From the NCBI RefSeq assembly GCF_002252705.1, contig NZ_NQLA01000033.1, positions 1 to 33,857 of the forward strand: a stretch of 33,857 bases of DNA, written 5' to 3'. The notes under the pieces were generated by a model. That model was not told the origin of the DNA and made no database searches. It saw only the letters and a program-made list of their open reading frames with translations. Below, piece by piece: positions 5,553 through 13,668 of the stretch (position 1 is the first letter of the stretch; the number at the start of each line of letters is the position of its first letter). Both the position numbers and the translations under genes were made by a program. The stretch is from Vulcanococcus limneticus LL. GTDB taxonomy: Bacteria > Cyanobacteriota > Cyanobacteriia > PCC-6307 > Cyanobiaceae.

Positions 5553-7658
5553 TCAGGGCAGGGGCGGTGGGGCCACCGGCGGAGCTGCGGGGGTCAGTGG
5601 CGGTGGCGGCGCCACGGGTGCCGGAGCTGCGGGAGCAGGAGTCGGGGCTGGCGCCGCAGGAGCGGGCGTGGATTCGGGTTTGGCCGGCACCGGCTCGGGC
5701 AGCACCACCGGTTCCGGCACCGCCTCGCTGGGCCGGCCCGACTGCTCGGCCGCCGGCTCCCAGCGCCGCTCGGGCTCGCGCTGCTCGGGCTCCTGCGATC
5801 GTCCCCAGGGCCGTGAGGCCTGCCCCTGGTCCCTCGGCCTGAACTTGCCCGTGAGCACCGGCTTGGGTGGGAAGGGCCGCACCGGCAGGTCCTTCACGAT
5901 CCGGGCCATGTAGTCGCTCCAGGCGTAGGTGGCGAGCACGCTGGTGCTGCCGGTGCTGCGGTTGTTGTCGTAGCCCAGCCACAGGCCGGTGGTGAGCTGG
6001 GGAATCGAGCCGATGAACCACAGGTCGCGGCCGTTCTCGGAGGTGCCGGTCTTGCCGGCCACGGGGCGCCCCGCCAGGGCGGCGCCGGTGCCGGTGCCGC
6101 CGCTCACCACTTTTTCCAACATCCACTGCATCGCATCGGCGATGTCGCTGTCCACGGCCCGCTTGCCCCGATCCCCATCGACCCGGCGGCTCCAGAGCAG
6201 TTCGCCGTTCGGCCCCTGGATCTCCTCGAAGGGCGTCGGGCTCACGTACACGCCCCGGTTGGTGATGGCGGCGTAGGCGGCGGTCATGTCGAGCACCGTC
6301 TGCTCGTAGGCGCCGATCGCCATGGGGTAGAAGCGGCCCAGCTCCCGGGTGATGCCCAGGCTCTTGGCAGTGGCGATCACCGGATCAAAGCCCAGCTTCT
6401 GCAGCAGCCCCACGGCCACCGTATTGAGGGAGTTCTGCAGGGCTATCCACATCGGCACGTTGCCCATGTAGCGGTTGCCGAAGTTCTTGGGGCAGTAGCC
6501 GGCAAAGCAGCGGGCCGAATCCAGCACCGTGTCCTCCGGTTTCATCCCCTCCTTGAGGGCCGTGAGATACACGAACAGCTTGAAGGTGGAGCCCGGCGAG
6601 CGCAGGGCCTGGGCGGCGCGGTTGAACTGGCTCTTGCTGTAGTCCTTGCCGCCCACCATCGCCCGCACCAGGCCCGTCCCCGGCTCGATCGACACCAGCG
6701 CCCCCTCCATGTCGCCGGGGGCATGGGCGTTGATCGTCTTCTGGGCCTGCTCCTGCCAGGCCAGATTCAGGCTGGTGCGGATCGTCAGGCCGCCCACCTC
6801 CAGCTGCTCAGGAGACAGCACCCGCGGCAGCTCCTGGGCCACCCAGCTGGTGAAATAGGGGGCGCGGCTGGTCCAGTACTTCGGCTCGGCGGGCCGCAGC
6901 CGCAGCGGCTCGGCATTGGCAGCAGCCAGCTGGGCGTCGTCGATGAAGCCCGCCTCGCGCATGCGCCGCAGCACCGTGGCGCGGCGCTGCAGGGCCAGAT
7001 CTGGATTCACCAGCGGCGAATACACCGAGGGGGCCGGCGGCAGCCCTGCGATCAGGGCCGCCTCCGGCAGGGTGAGCTGGGCCGGCGTCTTGGAGAAATA
7101 GATCCAGGCCGCATCCGCCACGCCGTAGGCGCTGGAGCCCAGATACACCACATTCAGATATTGCTCCAGGATCTGCTGCTTGCTCAGCTGGCGTTCGAGC
7201 TTGCCCGCCAGTGCCGCCTCCTTCAGCTTGCGGATCAGGGTGCGGTCCTGGCTGAGGAACACCGTGCGGGCCAGCTGCTGGGTGATCGTGCTGGCGCCCT
7301 CCTCCACCGAGCCGCGGGTGAGGTTGCGCACCATGGCCCGGGCGATCCCCACCGGATCCACGCCGTCGTGCTGGTAGAAGCGCCGGTCTTCGGCGGCGAT
7401 GAAGGCCCGCTGCAGCAGCTGGGGCATCTGGCCGCTGCTCACCTTCTCGCGGGTGGCGGGGCCGAGCTTCTGGATCACCTGCCCATCGGCCGAGAGCACG
7501 GTCACCGTGCCGGGGCGGTTGAAGGTGTTGATGCGGCGCACCTCGGGCAGCAGGCCGTCGATGCTGCTCACCAGGGCCGACTGCCCCAGGGCCACCCCCG
7601 CCCCCACCCCTGCCGCGGCCAGGCCGGTGAGGATCAGCTGGCGGCGGCGCCGGGTCAC
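5553..7658 (-). CDS. Class A penicillin-binding protein (transglycosylase/transpeptidase)
   Basis: A bifunctional cell-wall synthase that polymerises lipid II and cross-links the peptides in the periplasm. Residues 7-26 form a membrane anchor. The glycosyltransferase domain carries the catalytic Glu90 in FIAAEDRRFYQHDG and GASTITQQLAR (121-131). The transpeptidase domain has SPGSTFK with Ser357/Lys360, SLN at 410-412 and KTGT at 536-539. The tail from about residue 600 is Pro/Ala-rich low-complexity, ending in runs of APAP and PPPL. The GTG start overlaps the chlG stop as GTGA, so it is translationally coupled to chlorophyll synthase. It resembles PBP1a/PBP2a-type proteins; I do not assign a specific gene name. 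Confidence 0.92.
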   Translation of the reverse strand: MTRRRRQLILTGLAAAGVGAGVALGQSALVSSIDGLLPEVRRINTFNRPGTVTVLSADGQVIQKLGPATREKVSSGQMPQLLQRAFIAAEDRRFYQHDGVDPVGIARAMVRNLTRGSVEEGASTITQQLARTVFLSQDRTLIRKLKEAALAGKLERQLSKQQILEQYLNVVYLGSSAYGVADAAWIYFSKTPAQLTLPEAALIAGLPPAPSVYSPLVNPDLALQRRATVLRRMREAGFIDDAQLAAANAEPLRLRPAEPKYWTSRAPYFTSWVAQELPRVLSPEQLEVGGLTIRTSLNLAWQEQAQKTINAHAPGDMEGALVSIEPGTGLVRAMVGGKDYSKSQFNRAAQALRSPGSTFKLFVYLTALKEGMKPEDTVLDSARCFAGYCPKNFGNRYMGNVPMWIALQNSLNTVAVGLLQKLGFDPVIATAKSLGITRELGRFYPMAIGAYEQTVLDMTAAYAAITNRGVYVSPTPFEEIQGPNGELLWSRRVDGDRGKRAVDSDIADAMQWMLEKVVSGGTGTGAALAGRPVAGKTGTSENGRDLWFIGSIPQLTTGLWLGYDNNRSTGSTSVLATYAWSDYMARIVKDLPVRPFPPKPVLTGKFRPRDQGQASRPWGRSQEPEQREPERRWEPAAEQSGRPSEAVPEPVVLPEPVPAKPESTPAPAAPAPTPAPAAPAPVAPPPPLTPAAPPVAPPPLP

Positions 7659-8662
7659 AGCGTCAGGGGCAGGGAGGCGGAGGGCAGCACCAGGGCGCTG
7701 TGGCCGATGGCCAGGGCAGTCACCAGCATCCCGAGCACCAGGAACGGCTGGGCACTGGCCTGGTACTTCACGTCAAAGGCCACCGGGTCGCGCAGCAGCC
7801 AGATGTCCTGGAAGGTGATCTGGGGAACGATCAGCAGCACCAGCAGCACGGCTGCGAAGTTCTGGCCGATGGCGATCAGCACCGCCACCATCGCCAGCTG
7901 GAAGCCGTCGATCATCGCGGCGCTGATCCAGCTGGCCCGTTCAATCCCGAATACCACCGGCAGGCTCTGCAGGCCCAGGGCCCGATCCCCCTCCACGCTC
8001 TTGAAGTCGTTCACCACGGCGATGCCCAGGCCCGCCAGCGAATAGGCCAGCGTGAGGATCGCGGTGGTCCAGGTGAGCTGGCCGAACAGGGCCTGGCCGG
8101 CCCACCAGGGCAGGGCGATGTAGCTGGCCCCCAGGGCGTAGTTGCCCAGCCAGCCGTTCTGCTTGAGCTTGAGCGGCGGAGCCGAATAGATGTAGCTCAC
8201 AAACGAGCCGCCCAGGGCCAGCAGCAGCAGCACCGGCGTCTGGTGGCCCGCCCAGAGATCGAGCCCGTAGGCCACGGCCAGGCCGGCCAGCAGCAGGATC
8301 CAGATCTGGGCCTTCACCTGGCCCAGCGGGATCGCCCCCGAGGGGATCGGCCGGTAGGGCTCGTTGATCGCGTCGATCTCGCGGTCGTAGTAGTCGTTGA
8401 TGGTCTGGGTGTAGCCGGCCAGCAGTGGCCCGCTCATCAGCATGCAGGCGAACGAGGCCCCCACTTCGCCCCAGGTCCAGTGGAAGTTGCCCGAGGCCGC
8501 CGCGCCGCACAGCACACCCCAGATCAGGGGGATCCAGGTGACCGGCTTCATCAGCTGCAGCCGGATCTTCCAGATGTTGCTGGTGCCACCGGCACCCTTC
8601 ATGCCCAGCAGCTGGCGGGCGCCGGCGCCCGTGGCGGCGGTGGGGTTGGGGGAGTCGCTCAC
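7655..8662 (-). CDS. chlG: Chlorophyll a synthase ChlG
   Basis: A UbiA-family membrane prenyltransferase that esterifies chlorophyllide a with phytyl or geranylgeranyl diphosphate, the last step of chlorophyll a synthesis. The 335-residue protein shows the diphosphate-binding motif NDYYDREID (89-97) followed by EPYRPIPSG, and the second Asp-rich motif NDFKSVEGD at about 220. Around eight or nine hydrophobic segments are visible. The N-terminus ([24 protein letters not shown]) is characteristic of ChlG rather than of other UbiA enzymes. It starts with GTG overlapping the upstream DUF2862 stop (GTGA), and its own TGA overlaps the PBP start the same way. Confidence 0.96.
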   Translation of the reverse strand: MSDSPNPTAATGAGARQLLGMKGAGGTSNIWKIRLQLMKPVTWIPLIWGVLCGAAASGNFHWTWGEVGASFACMLMSGPLLAGYTQTINDYYDREIDAINEPYRPIPSGAIPLGQVKAQIWILLLAGLAVAYGLDLWAGHQTPVLLLLALGGSFVSYIYSAPPLKLKQNGWLGNYALGASYIALPWWAGQALFGQLTWTTAILTLAYSLAGLGIAVVNDFKSVEGDRALGLQSLPVVFGIERASWISAAMIDGFQLAMVAVLIAIGQNFAAVLLVLLIVPQITFQDIWLLRDPVAFDVKYQASAQPFLVLGMLVTALAIGHSALVLPSASLPLTL

Positions 8663-8871
8663 GCGGCGGTGATCTCGTCGTCGAAGAACCAGGTGGTGCC
8701 GCCGTTGGCCAGCTGCACCACCACGCCGATGCCCTTGCCGTCGGTCACCTTGAAGTCGGTCACGGTGCCGGTGGCATCGGCCTGCAGGGCCGCCACCAGC
8801 TCTGCGGGGATGCGGTCGCGCACCCGGGTGACCCGCACCTTCGAGCCGATGGTGATGGCAGCCTGGGTCAT
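8659..8871 (-). CDS. DUF2862 protein, cyanobacterial, upstream of chlG
   Basis: A 70-residue protein: [15 protein letters not shown] near the start, [20 protein letters not shown] in the middle and a final TTWFFDDEI. This is the pattern of DUF2862, a small beta-rich family I know from cyanobacteria and plastids, without an assigned role. It is the first gene of a left-facing set (DUF2862, chlG, PBP) joined by four-base overlaps, so a link with chlorophyll synthesis or the membrane is plausible but inferred. The divergent neighbour is hisF, 159 bases away, and the promoters of both must lie in between. Confidence 0.82.
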   Translation of the reverse strand: MTQAAITIGSKVRVTRVRDRIPAELVAALQADATGTVTDFKVTDGKGIGVVVQLANGGTTWFFDDEITAA

Positions 8872-9030
8872 GGCCGGCGCTACTGGAAAAGTGGGGTCAG
8901 GTTAACCCGATGGCCGCTGGCCCTCCTGCGCGCTGGTCCACCGGCTCCACCGCCGTCCCCGGCGCCTCCGCGGCGTGGTCCCCAGACCCCCGTCGCTCTC
9001 CCTCGCGCCCCTTCTCCTTACCGCCCCGCC

Positions 9031-9816
9031 ATGGTTGCCAAACGGATCATCCCCTGCCTCGACGTGGCCGACGGGCGAGTGGTGAAGGGCGTGAACTTCG
9101 TGGGCCTGCGCGATGCCGGCGACCCGGTGGAGCTGGCCTGCCGCTACAGCGCCTCCGGCGCCGACGAGCTGGTGTTCCTCGACATCGCCGCCAGCCACCA
9201 GGGCCGCGCCACCCTGGTGGAGCTGGTGCGGCGCACCGCCGAGGCCGTGACGATCCCCTTCACCGTGGGCGGCGGGATCAGCAGCGTGGAGGGGATCACC
9301 GAGCTGCTGCGGGCCGGTGCCGACAAGGTGAGCCTCAACTCCTCGGCCGTGCGCGATCCCGCGCTGGTGGCCCGTGGCGCCGAGCGCTTCGGCTGCCAGT
9401 GCATCGTGGTGGCGATCGATGCCCGGGCCCGTGCGAGCGGTGGCTGGGACGTGTTCGTGAAGGGCGGTCGCGAGAACACCGGCCTGGATGCGGTGGCCTG
9501 GGCCCGGCAGGTGGTGGGTCTCGGGGCCGGTGAGATCCTGCTCACCTCCATGGATGGCGACGGCACCCAGGCCGGCTACGACCTGGCCCTCACCCGAGCC
9601 GTGGCTGAGGCGGTGGACGTGCCGGTGATCGCCTCCGGCGGCGCCGGCAGCATCGACCACATCGCCCGGGCCCTCGACGATGGGCCCCAGGGCGGCAAGG
9701 CCGCGGCGGCCCTGCTGGCCTCGCTGCTGCACGACGGGGTGCTGACGGTGGAGCAGATCAAGGCCGACCTGCTGGGGCGGGGCCTGACCGTGCGGCCGCT
9801 GGAGGCCATCGCATGA
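9031..9816 (+). CDS. hisF: Imidazole glycerol phosphate synthase subunit HisF
   Basis: The cyclase subunit that, with ammonia supplied by HisH, converts PRFAR to imidazole glycerol phosphate and AICAR in histidine synthesis. A (beta/alpha)8 barrel of 261 residues with both catalytic aspartates: Asp11 in [15 protein letters not shown] and Asp130 in VVAIDARA. Phosphate-binding loops are seen as FTVGGGISS and VIASGGAGS, and [14 protein letters not shown] is also diagnostic. The ATG at 9031 starts directly with the conserved [11 protein letters not shown]. No hisH is nearby, as is common in cyanobacteria where his genes are scattered. There is no strong Shine-Dalgarno sequence before it. Confidence 0.97.
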   Translation: MVAKRIIPCLDVADGRVVKGVNFVGLRDAGDPVELACRYSASGADELVFLDIAASHQGRATLVELVRRTAEAVTIPFTVGGGISSVEGITELLRAGADKVSLNSSAVRDPALVARGAERFGCQCIVVAIDARARASGGWDVFVKGGRENTGLDAVAWARQVVGLGAGEILLTSMDGDGTQAGYDLALTRAVAEAVDVPVIASGGAGSIDHIARALDDGPQGGKAAAALLASLLHDGVLTVEQIKADLLGRGLTVRPLEAIA

Positions 9817-9860
9817 CAGCCTCTGCCGGGGCCCACCGGCGGCGACCCAACGCAGCGCAC

Positions 9861-9880
9861 CGTTACGGCTCGTTACATTG
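9861..9880 (+). promoter_or_regulatory. Possible promoter before the small membrane protein gene
   Basis: Two GTTAC repeats, 10 bases apart (GTTACGGCTCGTTACATT), lie 30-50 bases before the GTG at 9910. TACATT resembles a -10 box. There is no clear -35 element, so this is a weak call. Confidence 0.25.
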
Positions 9881-9909
9881 AGACAACCACGAGCCCGGTC
9901 GGCGCCGCT

Positions 9910-10236
9910 GTGACGACCTTCCTGCATCCGCCCTCCCCCGCCCTGGCTCTGGTGATGGTGTCCGCCGTGGTGGCGCTGGTGGCCTGGGCCCTGCAGCTGA
10001 TGCAGGCCGCCAGTGACCGCGGCGAGTTTGGCCTGATGCTGGCGGGCTGCATGGTGTGCTCCGCCGCCGTGGGCCTGGCGACGGTGATGGTGCTCAGTGT
10101 CACCGGCCCGGATCGGCTGGCGGCCCAGGGCTTCGCCCCCGGCGCCGGCCCCGCGGGCTATCGGGCCGACAGCGCGCGCGTGAGCCTTGATTCAATTTCC
10201 CTGCCCTGGGATAGCGGACAAGATGCGGCCCGGTGA
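9910..10236 (+). CDS. Small membrane protein between hisF and menG, function unknown
   Basis: A 108-residue protein starting at GTG 9910. Two hydrophobic segments are clear: about residues 10-33 (ALALVMVSAVVALVAWALQL) and 42-64 (LMLAGCMVCSAAVGLATVMV), with a polar C-terminal tail rich in Gly and Ser. I do not recognise a family with certainty; it may be the picocyanobacterial conserved membrane protein that sits next to menG. Its stop (10234-10236) lies 14 bases inside menG, which suggests co-translation with the methyltransferase. Confidence 0.6.
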   Translation: MTTFLHPPSPALALVMVSAVVALVAWALQLMQAASDRGEFGLMLAGCMVCSAAVGLATVMVLSVTGPDRLAAQGFAPGAGPAGYRADSARVSLDSISLPWDSGQDAAR

Positions 10237-10936
10237 CCCTCAGGCGGTGCGGGATCTGTTCGAGCAGATCGCGCCCGCCTACGACCGCCTCAATGACGCC
10301 CTCAGCCTGGGGCTGCACCGGCTCTGGAAGCGCCAGGCCGTCGCCTGGCTGCAGCCCGGACCCGGCCAGCGCCTGCTGGACCTCTGCTGCGGCACCGGTG
10401 ATCTGGCCCTGGTGCTGGCCGGAAAGGTGCGCCCTGGTGGCCTGGTGCTGGGCCTCGATGCCGCCGCGGCACCCCTGGAGCTTGCCCGCCGCCGTGCCGC
10501 CGCCCAGCCCTGGCTACCCGTGGAGTGGCGCCAGGGCGATGCCCAGGCCACCGGCCTGGCCAAGGGCTGGGCCGATGGCGCCGTGATGGCCTACGGCCTG
10601 CGCAACCTGCCCGATCCCGCCGCCGGCCTGGCGGAGCTGCGCCGGCTGCTGAAGACCGGTGGTCGGGCCGCCGTGCTCGATTTCAACCGCCCCGATCCGG
10701 CCAGCCCCGCCGGCGCGGTGGTGGCCGGCTTCCAACGGCTTTACCTGCGCCGGCTGGTGGTGCCCCTGGCGCGCCGCGCCGGCCTGGAACCTCATTACGC
10801 CTACCTGGAGGAGAGCCTGCGGCGCTTCCCCACCGGGCCGGAGCAGGAGGAGCTGGCCCGCACGGCCGGCTTCGCCTGGGGGCGCCACCGGCTGCTGGCC
10901 GGCGGCCAGATGGGGCTGCTGCAGCTGGTGGCCTGA
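10223..10936 (+). CDS. menG: Demethylphylloquinone methyltransferase MenG (UbiE family)
   Basis: A class I SAM methyltransferase which in cyanobacteria makes the last ring methylation of phylloquinone, the photosystem I electron carrier. The 237-residue protein begins MRPGDPQAVRDLFEQIAPAYDRLND, the conserved UbiE/MenG N-terminus (VRxLFxxIAPxYDxLN). The SAM site is LLDLCCGTGDLAL, and MAYGLRNLPDPAAGLAELRRLLKTGG is the family's NxxD and post-III region. I chose ATG 10223 because an upstream TTG (10187) adds only unconserved residues and overlaps the preceding gene more. Ubiquinone is not made in cyanobacteria, hence menG rather than ubiE. Confidence 0.9.
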   Translation: MRPGDPQAVRDLFEQIAPAYDRLNDALSLGLHRLWKRQAVAWLQPGPGQRLLDLCCGTGDLALVLAGKVRPGGLVLGLDAAAAPLELARRRAAAQPWLPVEWRQGDAQATGLAKGWADGAVMAYGLRNLPDPAAGLAELRRLLKTGGRAAVLDFNRPDPASPAGAVVAGFQRLYLRRLVVPLARRAGLEPHYAYLEESLRRFPTGPEQEELARTAGFAWGRHRLLAGGQMGLLQLVA

Positions 10937-11031
10937 GCGGCTCTCCTCAAATAGTGGCGTAGGTCACTCACCCTGCCTACATTCAACCCCTATCTTCGGC
11001 GGCAACCGGCCCCATCGCGATTCTCGCGGCC

Positions 11032-11778
11032 TTGGAAATCTTCCATATCCAGCCCATCGTCGATCTGGTAACGGGCCGCGTCTGTGGCGGCGAGGTGCTG
11101 TGGAGGCCAGGCGACAGTCCACCTAGCCCTGAGGAACTCGAAGCACTGGAGGAGGACCCCTCCTTCAACATCGCCCTGACCCAGGATTCCTTTGTCTTCG
11201 CCTTGAGGCTGCTGGACCGTCTGCAGTCCAATGTGTGGCTGTCGGTGAATCTTTCCAGTCGCTACATCGGCTCGGGCAAGATGTTCTTCCGCCCCATCTC
11301 CCGCGCCGTCGCCGACCTGGACACCCTGCGCCGCAAGGTGGGCAAGCGCCTGGTGGTGGAGGTGGCCGAGAAGGGCGTGGCCGGTACCAGCGAATCCCAG
11401 TTCCTCAATGAACTGGCGCTGCTGCACACCATCGCCGTGGACGACTTCGGCACGGGTGATGCGCCCCTGGCCAACATGCTCAGCCTCACCTTCCAGAAGG
11501 TGAAGGTGGATCGCTCCGTGATCTCCGGTATCGACGCCGACAGCTACCGCCAGCGTTTCCTGGAATGGCTTGTGGCCGGTTGCCATGCCATCGGCGTGGA
11601 CGTGTGCGCTGAGGGGGTGGAGACCGAATCCGAGGTGGCCTATCTGCGCCGCATCGGCGTGAACCAGGGCCAGGGCTGGCTGTGGAGCAAGGCCGTGCCC
11701 GCCGAGCAGTTCGAGACCCTCGCCGTGCCTGCCGACCTGATCACCCAGTCGCTCGGACGCCTGCTCAACGCCTCCTGA
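11032..11778 (+). CDS. EAL-domain protein (cyclic-di-GMP phosphodiesterase or receptor)
   Basis: A stand-alone EAL domain of 248 residues without sensor or GGDEF parts. The signature is E21-V-L in GGEVLWRP rather than EAL. The other residues that bind metal or substrate appear present: Asn73 in SVNLSSR, Glu110 in VVEVAEKG, Asp137-Asp138 in [10 protein letters not shown], Lys158 in KVKVDRS, Glu194 in AEGVET and Gln214 in NQGQGW. So it could hydrolyse c-di-GMP, although a binding-only role is possible. The start is a TTG at 11032, chosen because a stop lies upstream and no ATG precedes the conserved [16 protein letters not shown] at 10978-10983 could be a -10 box. Confidence 0.82.
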   Translation: MEIFHIQPIVDLVTGRVCGGEVLWRPGDSPPSPEELEALEEDPSFNIALTQDSFVFALRLLDRLQSNVWLSVNLSSRYIGSGKMFFRPISRAVADLDTLRRKVGKRLVVEVAEKGVAGTSESQFLNELALLHTIAVDDFGTGDAPLANMLSLTFQKVKVDRSVISGIDADSYRQRFLEWLVAGCHAIGVDVCAEGVETESEVAYLRRIGVNQGQGWLWSKAVPAEQFETLAVPADLITQSLGRLLNAS

Positions 11779-11900
11779 GCTCACGCCGGGCCGGGATCAG
11801 CCGGCTGGTCTGGGATCATCGGGGGATCGCCCGTGGCGACCGGACCCCCGCGCCGCGGGGCAAGGGCCGCGCTGCCCCGGGTCGCCGCCGTATCGAGCCG

Positions 11901-12824
11901 ATGCACTTCCAGGACATCATTCAGACCCTGAACCGCTTCTGGGCCGAGCGGGGCTGCCTGATCCTGCAGCCCTACGACACCGAGAAGGGCGCCGGCACGA
12001 TGAGCCCCCACACGGTGCTGCGGGCGATCGGGCCGGAGCCCTGGGCGGTGGCCTACCCCGAACCCTGCCGCCGTCCCACCGACGGCCGCTACGGCGACAA
12101 CCCCAACCGGGCCCAGCACTACTTCCAGTACCAGGTGCTGATCAAGCCGAGCCCCGACGGCATCCAGGAGACCTACCTGGCTTCCCTGGAAGCACTCGGT
12201 ATCCGCGCTGCCGACCACGACATCCGCTTCGTGGAGGACAACTGGGAATCGCCCACTCTCGGCGCCTGGGGCGTGGGCTGGGAGGTGTGGCTCGACGGCA
12301 TGGAGGTCACCCAGTTCACCTACTTCCAGCAGTGCGGCGGCATCGACTGTCGGCCCGTGTCGATCGAGATCACCTACGGCCTCGAGCGGCTGGCCATGTA
12401 TCTGCAGGATGTGGAGAGCATCTGGGATCTGAGCTGGGATGGCCACCGCTCCTACGGCGACATCTGGCTGCCCTTTGAGAAGGGCCAGTGCACCTACAAC
12501 TTCCAGGCCTCCAACCCCGAGCGGCTGCAGCAGCTGTTCGCGATCTACGAGGCCGAAGCCAGTGATCTGGTGGCTGCGAAGCTGCCGGCCCCGGCGCTGG
12601 ACTTCGTGCTCAAGTGCAGCCATACCTTCAACTTGCTGGAGGCCCGCGGCGTGATCTCCGTGACCGAGCGCACCGCCACCATCGGCCGCATCCGCAACCT
12701 GGCGCGCCAGGTGGCTGAGGCCTGGCTGGAGGAGCGCCGCGCCCTGGGCTTCCCCTTGCTCAGTGAGGCCCAGCGGGTTGCTCTGGCAGCCTCGGAACCC
12801 GTCGCAGCCCCGCTGGCGCTCTAG
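11901..12824 (+). CDS. glyQ: Glycyl-tRNA synthetase alpha subunit
   Basis: The class II catalytic subunit of the bacterial alpha2-beta2 glycyl-tRNA synthetase, charging tRNA-Gly in the cytoplasm. It starts at ATG 11901 with the conserved [14 protein letters not shown] and GCLILQPYD, and carries the hallmark stretches [60 protein letters not shown] and [10 protein letters not shown]. The length, 307 residues, is normal. The beta subunit gene glyS is not adjacent, as in most cyanobacteria. Its stop codon is the TAG of a CTAG at 12821-12824 that also supplies the stop of the convergent LysM gene. Confidence 0.97.
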   Translation: MHFQDIIQTLNRFWAERGCLILQPYDTEKGAGTMSPHTVLRAIGPEPWAVAYPEPCRRPTDGRYGDNPNRAQHYFQYQVLIKPSPDGIQETYLASLEALGIRAADHDIRFVEDNWESPTLGAWGVGWEVWLDGMEVTQFTYFQQCGGIDCRPVSIEITYGLERLAMYLQDVESIWDLSWDGHRSYGDIWLPFEKGQCTYNFQASNPERLQQLFAIYEAEASDLVAAKLPAPALDFVLKCSHTFNLLEARGVISVTERTATIGRIRNLARQVAEAWLEERRALGFPLLSEAQRVALAASEPVAAPLAL

Positions 12825-13588
12825 GGAACCGGAGCCACCGGCCGGGCCGGGCCGTCGAGGGTGTTGCTGCAGAGGTCCAGCACGATCCGCTGCCCCACCG
12901 TGCCCGGCGCCGGCACCTCCCAGCCCTGCCAGATACCGTCGATGCGCCAGTTCTGGCGCAGGGTCTCGCACTGCACCCCCACCGCCGAGGCGGCTGCCCC
13001 CCGCAGGCCCAGGTCCGCGGCGGCGGGTTTCACCAGGGTGATGCGCACGCCGCCGGGGTGCAGCCGCCAGCCGGTCCAGTCCACAGCGGTGGCGTTGAAC
13101 CACTTCCAGCGCGCCTGCCCCGACTGCTCCCGCAGCTCCAGCTCCGCCCGGTCGCGGCGCTCGGTGGGGCTCAGCAGCAGGGCCGCCGCGGCCGCCGCGC
13201 CGCCGCTTCCATCCGGTGGCGGTGGGGCCAGGGTCGCTCCGGTTCCGCCGCCGCCGCCGCTGTGCGCGCTGGGTGTGGCCGATGCCCCTGGAGAGGGCAG
13301 GCGCAGGATCTGGCCGATCTGCAGCAGGGCCGGATCGGTGATGCCGTTGAGCCGGATCAGGGCAGCCAGGGTTACGCCATGGGTCAGGGCCAGCTGCTCG
13401 AGGGTGTCGCCCTCCACCACACGGATCGTGCGTGTCTGGGCGATGGCGGGCGGCGTCAGGCCAGTCGTGAGGCAAAGGGCCGCGCTGAGCAGCAGCGGCA
13501 CGGCGCTGATCCGGGGCCGTCGCCTGGCCCCCGTTGGCCATCCGATCGCGGCGACCCGGCGATTGGCGCGATGGCTGAACTGGCCCAC
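12821..13588 (-). CDS. Secreted LysM-domain protein
   Basis: An exported protein with one LysM domain, expected to bind peptidoglycan. A signal peptide is visible ([25 protein letters not shown]), followed by the LysM repeat ([23 protein letters not shown], then [19 protein letters not shown]). A Gly/Pro/Ala-rich linker leads to a C-terminal domain with two Cys (VQCETL and LDLCSN) that I do not recognise. The start is uncertain: GTG 13588 gives an 81-base gap to the divergent comEC, while a GTG at 13690 would overlap comEC. The stop uses the palindromic CTAG shared with glyQ. Confidence 0.75.
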   Translation of the reverse strand: MGQFSHRANRRVAAIGWPTGARRRPRISAVPLLLSAALCLTTGLTPPAIAQTRTIRVVEGDTLEQLALTHGVTLAALIRLNGITDPALLQIGQILRLPSPGASATPSAHSGGGGGTGATLAPPPPDGSGGAAAAAALLLSPTERRDRAELELREQSGQARWKWFNATAVDWTGWRLHPGGVRITLVKPAAADLGLRGAAASAVGVQCETLRQNWRIDGIWQGWEVPAPGTVGQRIVLDLCSNTLDGPARPVAPVP

Positions 13589-13668
13589 GGTGTGTGCTGG
13601 CTGGAGTCCGGCTCCGAGGGAGCGCGGCCGAACCCTAGGGGAACCCTCAGGTCTCTGCCCCAGACCCG

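Noticed and set aside
4663-6126. A 487-codon left-facing frame across rsmB and the PBP tail
   Set aside because: Low-complexity, His/Gln/Gly/Ala-rich, and antisense to the clear rsmB methyltransferase domain.
11781-13541. A 586-codon left-facing open frame opposite glyQ and partly the LysM gene
   Set aside because: It is a by-product of high G+C; the opposite strand encodes glyQ with full conservation, and the frame has no recognisable domain.
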